Assembly (NCBI RefSeq): GCF_002205895.1
Contig: NZ_NJDE01000009.1
Coordinates: 62,001-126,000 of the forward strand
Source of the DNA: Saccharibacillus sp. O23
GTDB lineage: Bacteria; Bacillota; Bacilli; Paenibacillales; Paenibacillaceae
Direction: 5' to 3'
Length of the DNA: 64,000 nucleotides
Part shown: in pieces, positions 42,389 to 50,940 of the stretch
Numbering within the stretch: position 1 is the stretch's first letter
Layout: each line of letters starts with the position of its first letter
Program-made: the position numbers and the translations under genes
The notes under the pieces: generated by a model
Database searches by the model: none
The model's input: the letters and a program-made list of their open reading frames with translations, nothing else
Told to the model about the DNA's origin: nothing

Positions 42389-43776
42389 AAGCATTCTCCT
42401 GATTCATTTAAAAGTTCGAAGTAATCCATAGTAACCTCATCAAATAGTTTTGGGTTTTCTTCTAACATGCTTACAAATTCGCTTAAAAGCGCCTGAATAC
42501 TATTTTGTTGATTAGTACACACTTGTTGATTCCATTCAAATCCATTTTCAGATTCGAAGTTTTTGAAGCAGAGTGTGCACAGTTTTGATATCGAACATTC
42601 TTGACATTTGGTGCAAATGCTTTGATTGTAGTCATTCAATATTTTTGTGGAGGCTTTTAAATCCAGCCCCTTTTCCACATTTCCGATATTGAAAGAGCTG
42701 TTTATTTTTTCGCATATTTTAAAATTACCATCAATCGTGACATATAACTTTTCACCTGGTACACACGTGCCGGTATAAGGGCGAATAAAATGAGAGTTCT
42801 CGCGAATCATGGGGTGAAAAGCCAAGCTAGCATAAATACTTCCAAAAAATCGGTATAAGAATTGACTACGCTCTATTGTTCCTGTTGCAGCACTTGCCAA
42901 AAATTCTTCCTTCATAATTTGGTAATTATCAAAAAAATGTGCTGTTTCCTCAGGAGTAAAAGCAGAATAGTAAGTACTGTTTTGTGCTTGAACTTGTCCG
43001 GTGTGGATGACTGACAACTGATTTTCGTCAACAAATTTTGCTAGAGTTCGAAAGTCTGTTTTATAGTCAAAGCACATAGCGATAGAGACGCTTGCTTTTG
43101 GAAAGTTGGCTCTAAATTCTTGAATATGTGCGAACACCTTATGAAAAGTTGGTTTTCCATGGATATCTAAACGGTTACGGTCATGATTTTCTTCATATCC
43201 ATCTAAACTTACAAGAACCGAAAAATGATGCTCATATAAAAACTTTTGAATTGAAGGAGTTAATAAAAGCCCGTTTGTTGTAATATTAAAAAGTACCTCG
43301 TATTGAGAATATTGCTGCTCGATGTATTCGACAGTTTGTTTTAAAATTTTAAAATTAGTAAGAGGTTCCCCGCCATAATAACTGATTACAGCTTTTCGGA
43401 TCGGATTGCGATGATACATTATCTCGAAGTTTTCAAAATAATAATCAATAGTTCTTTTAGCGATTTTCCAAGGCATTTTTCCTGTTCCATGGTTTCGAGT
43501 GAATGGATAATGCTCTGAATAAATGCAATAGGTACAGCGTAAATTACATGCTGATGATATTTCTAAAATTAGTTGTTTGAATCCATTTCCATCTTTATAG
43601 AGATAATCTCGTAAATCAGACTCTTCTAAAAAGCGAATATTATTTTTTTTACTTAGATTGAATTTTTCTTTTAAGTTTTCTAAGCCTTCATTTCGTTCTC
43701 CAAAAAGAATTTGTCCAGTATCATTATCAAAAAAATATTCCTGATTTTGTTTGCTAATGAATTTAACACCTCTCAT
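42385..43776 (-). CDS. Radical SAM/SPASM protein 1, candidate sactisynthase
   Basis: A 463-residue radical SAM enzyme, the length of AlbA/ThnB-type thioether synthases (about 450). CNLRCTYC (Cys77, 81, 84) binds the SAM cluster, YYGGEPL is the GGE motif, and a C-terminal SPASM domain carries CVPG, KICEK, CTKCQECS and CTLC cysteines for two auxiliary clusters. The first 65 residues could bind the leader. It is the first gene after the precursor and is the best candidate to make the Cys-to-alpha-carbon bonds. GAGAGGTG sets the ATG. Confidence 0.88.
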   Translation of the reverse strand: MRGVKFISKQNQEYFFDNDTGQILFGERNEGLENLKEKFNLSKKNNIRFLEESDLRDYLYKDGNGFKQLILEISSACNLRCTYCIYSEHYPFTRNHGTGKMPWKIAKRTIDYYFENFEIMYHRNPIRKAVISYYGGEPLTNFKILKQTVEYIEQQYSQYEVLFNITTNGLLLTPSIQKFLYEHHFSVLVSLDGYEENHDRNRLDIHGKPTFHKVFAHIQEFRANFPKASVSIAMCFDYKTDFRTLAKFVDENQLSVIHTGQVQAQNSTYYSAFTPEETAHFFDNYQIMKEEFLASAATGTIERSQFLYRFFGSIYASLAFHPMIRENSHFIRPYTGTCVPGEKLYVTIDGNFKICEKINSSFNIGNVEKGLDLKASTKILNDYNQSICTKCQECSISKLCTLCFKNFESENGFEWNQQVCTNQQNSIQALLSEFVSMLEENPKLFDEVTMDYFELLNESGECL

Positions 43777-43800
43777 AATTCACGCACCTCTCATTCGATT

Positions 43801-43821
43801 AGGGGAGGAAAGCCCTCCCCT
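43801..43821 (-). promoter_or_regulatory. Stem-loop between precursor and maturation genes
   Basis: AGGGGAGG and CCTCCCCT form a strong 8-bp stem with a 5-base loop, 27 bp after the precursor stop and 25 bp before the radical SAM start. There is no T run, so it would act as a leaky terminator or an RNA-stabilising end. That arrangement makes precursor mRNA far more abundant than enzyme mRNA, as is usual in RiPP operons. Confidence 0.7.
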
Positions 43822-43847
43822 TTAGGTAATTGATGACAGATAGAAGA

Positions 43848-44108
43848 TTATCTTGAATTTACTCCGATAGCGACTGCCGCTGCAGCACTCGCTCCAGTCG
43901 CAACGGTAGCTACTTCCCCTGCCGCCGCAATAGTCACTATTGCTGTAGCTGGTCCGAGAATCAAGCAGGCTAAACAAGTCGCACAACCCAAGCATGCCGC
44001 GCATGCCGCACAACCTAAACAAAGAGCACAAGCCGCCATTTCTTCTTTTTGACCAATGGTTATTTCTTCTCCCATTTCCGACGAGATATAAAATTCTTCA
44101 GGATTCAC
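43848..44108 (-). CDS. Sactipeptide-type RiPP precursor with eight period-3 cysteines
   Basis: An 86-residue peptide starting at GTG 44108, 8 nt after GGAGG (44117-44121); an in-frame TTG at 44123 overlaps that site. Residues 1-25 are an acidic leader (NPEEFYISSEMGEE). The core has Cys at 27, 30, 33, 36, 39, 42, 45 and 48, exactly every third residue, with only Ala, Leu, Gly and Thr between. After a GP turn (52-53) comes an Ala/Val tail in which Thr59, Glu65, Thr68, Thr71 and Ser74 share one period-3 register. TVATGAS at 68-74 resembles TAATGAS of thurincin H, where such residues accept thioether bonds. Structure and activity are predictions. Confidence 0.85.
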   Translation of the reverse strand: MNPEEFYISSEMGEEITIGQKEEMAACALCLGCAACAACLGCATCLACLILGPATAIVTIAAAGEVATVATGASAAAAVAIGVNSR

Positions 44109-44233
44109 TGTCTCAACCTCCAATTTTTTTGGAATAAATCTGCTTTTCTTGGCTGTTATTTGAAAACATATTCCTTTTACTCCCTGACATCATTGATTTA
44201 TATCACAAAAGAAAACCTCTCTTTCCCATAGAG

Positions 44234-44428
44234 TGAACCCCTTAAAATGGACATTAGAAAAGCCTTAGGTAAAATAATGAGCATTTAGAGTAGGTTTTTC
44301 ATAGAATAAAAGGACAGAAGTTCAAAACATATCTGTTGAAATTCAAGAAAGAAGCGATTCGGGTACATATCGCGGGAAAAGTAGTTAAAGTTTTAAAACG
44401 TGAGACGAATTTTAAAAAAAGGGCTTGA
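44234..44428 (+). mobile_element. IS3-family remnant (left end and OrfA start)
   Basis: TGAACCCCTTAAAATGGACA (44234-44253) resembles IS3/IS150-group termini. From 44303 the plus strand encodes RIKGQKFKTYLLKFKKEAIR and continues to a TGA at 44426, matching the beginning of IS3 OrfA proteins. The rest of the transposase is not recognisable and the frame is broken by stops. It lies just upstream of the RiPP precursor, a trace of how the island may have moved. Confidence 0.5.
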
Positions 44429-44876
44429 CGATATGGAGGGAGGAGGAATGAAAGCACGTTAAGCTGCCATTTTGTAGATAACACGAAACTGGACAGAACA
44501 GGTGGCTTTGTGAACTGTTTTGCATCTCTAAAAGAGGTTATTACACGTGGTTGAATCGGCAGAGACGCGGCGACAGACAAACCGTTGATGAAGAAAGGTT
44601 TATAACAAATACTATGGCGTTTGCAGCTGTCTCCATTGCAGGAAAATGTTTGGTAGCCAATCACAAGTTCTCATCAAAAGCTCCGTTAAATGTATATGGT
44701 AAATGTGGTTGTGCTCGTGTTTGAAAACGTCATTAAAGCAGAAATTCAAGGCTGGAAAAAAGAATGAGCAATGAGTTAAGTGCATTATCCAGTAACGCTT
44801 TGGAAAATGTTGGATCAATCTCTTAGTAGTAAAGGATCTGTTTAATAACGAAATGGGCGGACATCTTGAAAAAAAT
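44429..44876. other. AT-rich stretch without an intact gene
   Basis: No open frame with a ribosome binding site or recognisable protein was found on either strand. Short peptides such as DRTGGFVNCFASLKE appear between stops, so it is probably decayed coding or mobile sequence that I cannot identify. It closes the foreign-composition region upstream of the trehalose gene. Confidence 0.5.
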
Positions 44877-44915
44877 ATGACGGACGTAGTCATTCATAGT
44901 GACCACGTCCGTCAT
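44877..44915. terminator. Long inverted repeat, probable terminator
   Basis: ATGACGGACGTAGTCA and TGACCACGTCCGTCAT form a 16-bp stem with one mismatch and a 7-base loop, followed by GTGTTTTG. It lies about 85 bp beyond the trehalose gene stop on the minus strand and could end its transcript or be an element end. Confidence 0.55.
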
Positions 44916-44999
44916 GTGTTTTGTATACTATTTAATTATTAATTTATAAAATAATCCTATTAGTTTTTGGATTAAACTTTTTAGTTTTAAGAGGTCATG

Positions 45000-47210
45000 T
45001 CATTGATTAGTTGTAACCTCGCCGGATACTTCCGTGAACCGGCCCAGCAGAGCGCGGATATCGTTCGAAGATTTCAGCCGGTATTTGGCGGCGGTTACTT
45101 CTTTGCCGATCTTTACGGAATACGAGCCTTCCGGCAGCGCCGCGAACATGTCTTCGTCGGTCCGGTCGTCTCCGGCGGCGAAAACAAAGTCGTGCTCACC
45201 TTGGTTCAGCACCAGATGCGCGCCGTGGCCTTTGTTAACGCGGGAGTCTTTGACCTCGATCACTTTGTTGCCGTCCAGTACGCCGACCGTCATCGACTGC
45301 GTCACGGACATGAGCGCTTCTTTGAGTTCGTTACGTTTCAAGCCAGCGATCTCCGGTTCGGATTGGCGGTAATGCCAAGCGATCGAATAATCTTTCTCTT
45401 CGATCAACGACCCCGGCGTACGGTCGGTGTACGTCTCCATGATCGGACGGATGGTTTCTTTCCATTCGTTGTCCATGTTGAGCGTCATCACCCATTCGCT
45501 GCCCGGTTTTCTCAGCCAGAGGCCGTGCGCGGCGACGATCGTCACGTCCAGATCGCCGAGCCATTTCTCCGCCGTGAAGCGGTCGCGGCCGGTGATGATC
45601 ACGACCGTATTCTTCGGATCGGCCGTCAGATTAGCGAGCAGGAGCTTCAGCTCTTTATCGGGACGTGCCTGATCCGGCGTCGGTTTGAAACCGACGAGCG
45701 TACCGTCGTAGTCGAGGAACAACACCCGGTTCGACGCGCTGCGGTAAGCCTGTTCCAATTCGGAAGAACCGGAAGTGAGCTTGTTCAGCGGCTCGGTATG
45801 GATACGTTCCTGCGGCGCGGCCCATAGCGTATTCAAAAACTCTTCGGCCCAGAACTTGACGTTGTAGCGCGACAAACGGCGGTGCATATTGCGGTTGCGG
45901 TCCATTTTGTCGTCTTCCGGCATCTCCAGCGCCATCTTGATGCCCGACGCGATCGCTTCGTGATCGTTCGGATTGACGATGACGGCTTCGCCGAGTTCGC
46001 TGGCCGCGCCGGCCGTTTCGCTCATGACGATCATGCCTTTGAGATCGGTGCGGGACGCGATATATTCTTTGGCGACGAGGTTCATGCCGTCTCGCAGAGG
46101 CGTCACGAGCAGGACGTCGCTGTTGCGGTAGAAGGCAATCAGGTCGTCCTGCGATACCGTGCGGAAGAAGAACCAGACCGGCATCCAACTGAACGTACCG
46201 TATTCGCCGTTCACTTCGCTGACCAATTCTTCGATCTCGCGTTTGAGATTGTCGTATTTCTCGATGCCTACCCGCGAAGGCGCGATGATCAGGTTGAGAC
46301 GGACTTTCTCATGATATTCCGGATATTTGGCGAGAAAATGCTTGAACGCTTTGATCCGGTCCGGAATGCCTTTGGTATAATCGAGCCGGTCGACGGAAAT
46401 GATGTTGCGCAGGTTCTTCGTGCTCTCGATGAAATCCATCGATTCCTGCGACGCTTTTTCGCCGGTCGGCGTTTTGGCGAAATAATCGTAATCGATCCCC
46501 ATCGGGAACGCGTCGACCTGAGCGATATGCGTCTCGAATTGGATCTTGTACAGATTATGTTCGTGGCCGAGCAGACGACGCACGCTGCTGAGGAAGTGGC
46601 GCACGTAATCGTAGGTATGGAAGCCGATCAGGTTGGCGCCGAGCAGGCCTTGCAGCAGTTCTTTGCGCCAGATCAGCAGACGGTAGATCTCGAACGACGG
46701 GAACGGAATATGCAGGAAAAAGCCGATCTTCACGTCGTTATATTTTTCACGAATCATCTGCGGAAGCAGCATCAGTTGATAGTCGTGGATCCAGATCGTA
46801 TCGCCGTCCTCGATGAGCGGAGCGACCGCGTCGAAGAATTTGCGGTTCACGCGCTGATAAGCTTCCCAAGTCTTCGAACGGTATTCGACGGCGCTCGTGA
46901 AGTAGTGGAACAGCGGCCAGATCGTTTCGTTGCAGAAACCGTGGTAATACATCTCGATATCTTCTTCGGTGAGCGGAACGGCGAGGCATTTATAATCTTT
47001 TTTTAATGTATCGGCAACGGAAGACAATTCTTCTTCGCTCAGTTGATCCTGCGCGACGCCCGGCCAGCCGGCCCAGATCGTGTCTCCCTGCTCGTGGTAA
47101 CTTTTGAGTCCGGTAGCCAGACCGCCTATGCTTTCTTTGTAGTCCAGGCCGGAGTCGCTTTTGCTCACGGTAACGGGAAGACGGTTGGATACGAATATTG
47201 TTTTGCTCAT
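45000..47210 (-). CDS. Bifunctional trehalose-6-phosphate synthase/phosphatase
   Basis: A 736-residue fusion. Residues 1-475 are a GT20 synthase (SNRLPV and GGLATGL at the start, [34 protein letters not shown]). Residues 490-736 are a HAD phosphatase with LDYDGTL near 499, ITGRD and [10 protein letters not shown]. It makes trehalose from UDP-glucose and glucose-6-phosphate in one protein, for osmotic and desiccation tolerance. Separate otsA and otsB are more usual in bacteria. Its start is divergent from the acetyltransferase at 47469. Confidence 0.93.
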   Translation of the reverse strand: MSKTIFVSNRLPVTVSKSDSGLDYKESIGGLATGLKSYHEQGDTIWAGWPGVAQDQLSEEELSSVADTLKKDYKCLAVPLTEEDIEMYYHGFCNETIWPLFHYFTSAVEYRSKTWEAYQRVNRKFFDAVAPLIEDGDTIWIHDYQLMLLPQMIREKYNDVKIGFFLHIPFPSFEIYRLLIWRKELLQGLLGANLIGFHTYDYVRHFLSSVRRLLGHEHNLYKIQFETHIAQVDAFPMGIDYDYFAKTPTGEKASQESMDFIESTKNLRNIISVDRLDYTKGIPDRIKAFKHFLAKYPEYHEKVRLNLIIAPSRVGIEKYDNLKREIEELVSEVNGEYGTFSWMPVWFFFRTVSQDDLIAFYRNSDVLLVTPLRDGMNLVAKEYIASRTDLKGMIVMSETAGAASELGEAVIVNPNDHEAIASGIKMALEMPEDDKMDRNRNMHRRLSRYNVKFWAEEFLNTLWAAPQERIHTEPLNKLTSGSSELEQAYRSASNRVLFLDYDGTLVGFKPTPDQARPDKELKLLLANLTADPKNTVVIITGRDRFTAEKWLGDLDVTIVAAHGLWLRKPGSEWVMTLNMDNEWKETIRPIMETYTDRTPGSLIEEKDYSIAWHYRQSEPEIAGLKRNELKEALMSVTQSMTVGVLDGNKVIEVKDSRVNKGHGAHLVLNQGEHDFVFAAGDDRTDEDMFAALPEGSYSVKIGKEVTAAKYRLKSSNDIRALLGRFTEVSGEVTTNQ

Positions 47211-47468
47211 AGGTTGGACCAGCTCTCCTTCTTGAATGGTGTACGACCGGAATCACCCGGTAAACGAGGATACTGCGCTGAAAATGCATGAAAAAAGCGC
47301 AAATCCGCAACAATTCTTTTCCTCATTACCCGAAAGCTCGCGTTCAGACTCAAAGGCGCGAGGCACGTCAAGATCCGGAATCGGAAAAAGCCCCTGTCGA
47401 AACGATTGGCTCGCAGAACGCGTTATTAAAGATAAGAAAGAACGGAAAAACAAACAAGGGGGCACACA

Positions 47469-48005
47469 ATGAGCGAAACGAAAAAAAATGAAGCGACCTA
47501 TAGGATTCGTCCGGCCCGGCGGCAGGACTTTCCTTTTGTGCGCGAGATGTTATACGAATCCTTATACGTCGGCGAGGGCGAAGAGCCGTTCGGACGCGAG
47601 ATTCTAGACGATCCGGCGATCGGCAAATACGCGGACGGTTGGGGCAGAGCGGGAGACTTCGGCGTGATCGCGGAAAAAGAAGACGGAACGCCGCTCGGTT
47701 CGGCCACGGCCCGGTATTTTACGGCGGATACGCGAGGATACGGATTCGTGGCGGAAGACGTGCCGGAACTCGGCATGGCGCTGCTGCCGGACAGCCGAGG
47801 CCGAGGGATCGGGAAAACGTTGCTCGCCGCGCTGCTGGAAGGCCTGCGCGATCGCGGAGCGGAACGGGTATCGCTCAGCGTCGACCCGCGCAACGAACCC
47901 GCGATGAAACTCTACTGGCGCTTCGGCTTCGAGGAGGTCGGCCGGGAAGGAACTTCGATCACGATGGTCGCTTCGCTGCAAAATCCTTCGGAAACGGATG
48001 CGTAA
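47469..48005 (+). CDS. GNAT-family N-acetyltransferase
   Basis: A 178-residue GNAT enzyme. The acetyl-CoA-binding motif is LLPDSRGRGIGKTLL near 100-114, with SLSVDPRNEPAMKLYWRFGFEE split across strands 6 and 7. Substrate unknown. Divergent from the trehalose gene across 258 bp in which I see no further gene. Confidence 0.85.
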   Translation: MSETKKNEATYRIRPARRQDFPFVREMLYESLYVGEGEEPFGREILDDPAIGKYADGWGRAGDFGVIAEKEDGTPLGSATARYFTADTRGYGFVAEDVPELGMALLPDSRGRGIGKTLLAALLEGLRDRGAERVSLSVDPRNEPAMKLYWRFGFEEVGREGTSITMVASLQNPSETDA

Positions 48006-48128
48006 AGTTGGCCGCGTCTCGTCGAAGTACGGTAATTCCATTGTCACAAATTAGTGAACGACGAAACCTCGAAGGAAACGAAGTGGTATTCTGAAGCATG
48101 ATACTTAACGAATCGGAGGAGGCGTCGA

Positions 48129-48443
48129 ATGAGCTTGCATCGGATGGAATTCAACCGGCAATCGTTGATCGGATCGCTGACCGCGGAGGTGCCGCCGCTG
48201 CTGCGGATGAAGTCCGGGGATACGCTGCGTTTCAATACGCCGGACGCGGGCTGGGGCGTCGGCGAGAGTTGGGCGACGCGAGTCAAGCCGGTCGCGAGAG
48301 AAACGGTTTACGACGGCGGGCACGGGCCGAGCCGGGTCGAAGCGATCGCCCTCGGCAGCGCGGTCGTCGATCTGCGGATCACGCAGATCGTCAACGGCGT
48401 CAAAGGCGTGCATGCGCTGCTGCCGCAAGGAGCGTTCCGATGA
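48129..48443 (+). pseudogene. Acetamidase/formamidase with in-frame internal deletion
   Basis: A 104-codon open frame joins the beginning of an FmdA/AmdA-type acetamidase (LRMKSGDTLRFNTPDAGWGV near 25-44) to its extreme C-terminus (DLRITQIVNGVKGVHALLP near 81-99). About 200 of the usual 300 residues, including the metal and catalytic residues, are gone. The reading frame is preserved across the junction (near residue 50). TCGGAGGAG still precedes the ATG. The stop overlaps the next start by ATGA. Confidence 0.72.
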
Positions 48444-48874
48444 TCGAGGGGCCGATCGTTATGAGCCTGCGGCCGGGGCCTTACGCGCGGATGCAGGAAG
48501 GCGCGAAGCGCCACGAGTTCCGCCGCCGATTATCGGGCGAACTGCCCGGCGCGTTCCTGTATCTGGCCGCGCCGGTCTCCGCGATCGTCGCGTACGCCGA
48601 ATTCGGCCGGCCGCTGACCGGCACGCCGGAGGAATTGGCCGCCTTGGCCGAGGCGGACGAGCCCGGAGCGTACGCGGACACGCTCCGGTACTTCGACGGC
48701 CTGGAGCGCGGCTTCGCGCTGCCGCTGTCGGCCTTAACGCCGATCGAACCGCTGCCGCTCGCGGAGCTGCAGGAGCGGTTCGCGTATACGCCGCCGCGTT
48801 CTTACCGGCGGCAGGCGGCCGATTCGGAATTGGCGCGCGAACTGGCGGCGCGGCTGGAAGCGGTGGAAAGCTAA
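48440..48874 (+). CDS. ASCH/PUA-like domain protein
   Basis: A 144-residue protein. VMSLRPGPYARMQEGAKRHEFRR matches the start of ASCH domains in two parts, and FLYLAAPVSAIVAYAEF the following strand. ASCH domains bind RNA or modified nucleosides. The start at 48440 overlaps the upstream stop; an ATG at 48461 is a possible alternative. Confidence 0.7.
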   Translation: MIEGPIVMSLRPGPYARMQEGAKRHEFRRRLSGELPGAFLYLAAPVSAIVAYAEFGRPLTGTPEELAALAEADEPGAYADTLRYFDGLERGFALPLSALTPIEPLPLAELQERFAYTPPRSYRRQAADSELARELAARLEAVES

Positions 48875-48959
48875 GCGATCCGCCGGACGGCCCGCAGCGC
48901 CGCTTCAAGAAAATACAAATAAAAAGAAACAAACACGGAGAAAAGAGAGGCCTGCTGAA

Positions 48960-49283
48960 ATGGACGATTTTACGAGAAGGCGCATCGAGAAGATCATGCG
49001 CCATTATATGGAGAGTACCGTGCAGGAACAGTTGAAGAATCAGCGCGGGATCGGCTACGCGATGGACGGAGACGACGTCATTCTGGTCGAGCAGCGTCCG
49101 TCCAAAGACGGTTCGCGCTGGATCGAACTTCCGGTGGCGCAGTTCAAGCTCGATGCCGGAGGCTGGCGCGTATACGGGTTGGACAGCGGAGGCCGCTGGC
49201 ATCTGGTGCCGGAGATCCCGGCCAGCGACGATTTCGAAGCTCAACTGGGCCATGTGACGCGGAACGAATTGGGCATTTTCTGA
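48960..49283 (+). CDS. DUF3024 family protein
   Basis: A 107-residue soluble protein matching DUF3024: DDFTRRRIEKIMRHYME at the start, VILVEQRPS and LPVAQFKLD in the middle, GRWHLVPEIPASDDFEAQL at the end. Function unknown. GAGAGGCC is the nearest Shine-Dalgarno. Confidence 0.8.
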   Translation: MDDFTRRRIEKIMRHYMESTVQEQLKNQRGIGYAMDGDDVILVEQRPSKDGSRWIELPVAQFKLDAGGWRVYGLDSGGRWHLVPEIPASDDFEAQLGHVTRNELGIF

Positions 49284-49300
49284 ACGGGGAGGACAAGAGC

Positions 49301-50005
49301 ATGAAGCAGATCATCGCGATGGGCGGCGGAGGATTCTCGATGGAACCGGAGAACCTGCTGCTGGATCGGTACATTTTGGAGCAGTCTTCGGCAGAACGCC
49401 CGAAAGTTTGTTTCTTGGGAACGGCAAGCGGCGACGCGCCGGGATATATCGAGCGGTTCTACGAAGCGTTTCGCACGCTCCCGTGCGAGCCTTCGCATCT
49501 GTCGCTGTTCAAGCTGCCGGAAGGCGACTTGAAAGCCTATATGCTGGAGCAGGACGTGATCTATGTGGGCGGCGGCAATACCCGCAGCATGCTGGCGCTC
49601 TGGCGGGAATGGGGAATGGACGAGATGCTGCGCGAAGCTTACGAACGAGGCGTCGTGCTGGCCGGACTCAGCGCCGGGGCGATCTGCTGGTTCGAAGAAG
49701 GCGTGACCGATTCGGTCACGGGACAGCTCGGCGCGATCCGGGCGCTGGGTCTGCTGCCGGGCAGCCATTGTCCGCATTACGACGGCGAAGCGGAACGTCG
49801 TCCCGGCTATCGCGGACTGCTGCAATCCGGCGAGATCGGAGACGGCATCGCGGCGGACGACGGCGTCGCGCTGCATTATCGGGACGGGAAGCTGCATCGG
49901 ATCGTGTCTTCCAGACCGGCCGCGCAAGCGTATCGGGTTGAGCTGAAGGACGGAACCGTACAGGAAACCGTGCTGGATACCGAGTTTCTGGGCGCGGTCG
50001 ATTAG
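49301..50005 (+). CDS. Peptidase E (S51 family)
   Basis: A 234-residue class I glutamine-amidotransferase-fold peptidase. The nucleophile Ser is in AGLSAGAICW near 124; MGGGGFS at the start and YVGGGNTRSML near 86 are family loops, and the catalytic His is likely in GSHCPHYD. S51 enzymes cleave Asp-X dipeptides. AGGAC precedes the ATG, 17 bp after DUF3024. Confidence 0.88.
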   Translation: MKQIIAMGGGGFSMEPENLLLDRYILEQSSAERPKVCFLGTASGDAPGYIERFYEAFRTLPCEPSHLSLFKLPEGDLKAYMLEQDVIYVGGGNTRSMLALWREWGMDEMLREAYERGVVLAGLSAGAICWFEEGVTDSVTGQLGAIRALGLLPGSHCPHYDGEAERRPGYRGLLQSGEIGDGIAADDGVALHYRDGKLHRIVSSRPAAQAYRVELKDGTVQETVLDTEFLGAVD

Positions 50006-50046
50006 TGAAGCAAGCCGCTCGTGCTTTTAAATATGAAATAAGCAGC

Positions 50047-50088
50047 AAAAAAGCGAAGAACCGTTCAAAAACGGGCTTCGCCTTTTTG
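50047..50088. terminator. Bidirectional terminator
   Basis: GCGAAG-N-CCGTT pairs with AACGG-N-CTTCGC, flanked by an A run and five T. It lies between convergent peptidase E and GbsR genes. Confidence 0.85.
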
Positions 50089-50135
50089 CCGTGCCGACTG
50101 TTCGATTCTTTTATGTACGTTGTCGGGCGAGGCGT

Positions 50136-50732
50136 TCAGTCCGTCGCGCTTCCGGCGCTGCCTGAGAGATCTTCGCCGCTCGGCTCCGCTCCGAAAATCT
50201 CCCCGCCTTCCAGCCGGTCCACGAACCCTTGCAGCCAGACATAATACTGCTCCGCATGCCGAAGCTTGTGCAGATCGCGCAGCGCCTGCTCGCGTTCTTC
50301 CGGTTCCGTCTCCTGCGCCAGCACGATCTCCGACAGATCCGGCACCGCTTCGCGGATGCTCGCCAGCATCACGTCCACTTCGCGCTGAAGCTTGGCTCCG
50401 AAGAAGTTGCGGAACGTGCGGAAAAAGTCGGTCTCGGCGACGTACTGGTCTTTGCGGTCTTTTTTCTCGTCGAGTTTGTAGATCATCTTCGACTCGGTCA
50501 GCGAACGTACCGCGTAGCTCATATTGCTTTTGCTCATCTGCATATAATCTTTCATTTCTTCCAAGGTCATCGGCCGATCTTCGAAATACATGATGCCGTA
50601 GAGCTGGCCGAACGAATGATTGACGCCGTACAGGTCCATCGTCGTCGCGATCGATTCGATGACTTTCTTCCGAAGTTCCTGCCGCTCCGGCGGTTGAGGC
50701 GAAACGGACGCCCCGGCGGATTTCTTTTCCAC
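50136..50732 (-). CDS. GbsR/MarR-type transcriptional regulator
   Basis: A 198-residue regulator of the GbsR family. A winged helix (about 25-110) includes YFEDRPMTLEEMKDYMQMSK and YAVRSLTESKMIYKL. GbsR in Bacillus represses choline import and glycine betaine synthesis genes. Here it is divergent from a sugar-type ABC importer, so it may sense that solute or osmotic state. GTG start 6 nt after GGAGGTGA. Confidence 0.85.
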   Translation of the reverse strand: MEKKSAGASVSPQPPERQELRKKVIESIATTMDLYGVNHSFGQLYGIMYFEDRPMTLEEMKDYMQMSKSNMSYAVRSLTESKMIYKLDEKKDRKDQYVAETDFFRTFRNFFGAKLQREVDVMLASIREAVPDLSEIVLAQETEPEEREQALRDLHKLRHAEQYYVWLQGFVDRLEGGEIFGAEPSGEDLSGSAGSATD

Positions 50733-50845
50733 AATGTCACCTCCGAACCGAATTCCGGCAGATTTTCCCCTGTTTCGTTCTGCTCATATTTTACATGAAA
50801 CCCTCGCGATTTAACACACGGATAATCTGCATTTTTCAAAACGAA

Positions 50846-50865
50846 TGTACAATCATTTTTGTACA
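50846..50865. promoter_or_regulatory. Candidate GbsR operator
   Basis: TGTACAA-N6-TTGTACA-like inverted repeat (two TGTACA elements at 50846-50851 and 50860-50865) in the divergent gbsR/importer region, 76 bp before the permease start. Confidence 0.55.
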
Positions 50866-50940
50866 GAAGAAAAAGAGAAACGAAAAAACGCTCTACATAC
50901 GCAAGCGATCAGAAAAAATTGAACATAAGGAGTGAAGAGA

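Noticed and set aside
43822-44031. A Cys/Ser/Arg-rich 69-codon frame overlapping the precursor
   Set aside because: It is the precursor read in another frame; period-3 codons give periodic residues in every frame. It has no ribosome site.
43848-44108. Reading the Cys repeat as a ferredoxin-like or metallothionein metal site
   Set aside because: The leader-core layout, hydrophobic tail with periodic acceptors, and flanking radical SAM, exporter and peptidase genes fit a sactipeptide better, though metal binding by an unmodified peptide cannot be formally excluded.
44299-44893. Two overlapping minus-strand frames of 121 and 93 codons in the AT-rich stretch
   Set aside because: No ribosome site or family; the plus strand shows an IS3 OrfA fragment instead, so these are chance frames.
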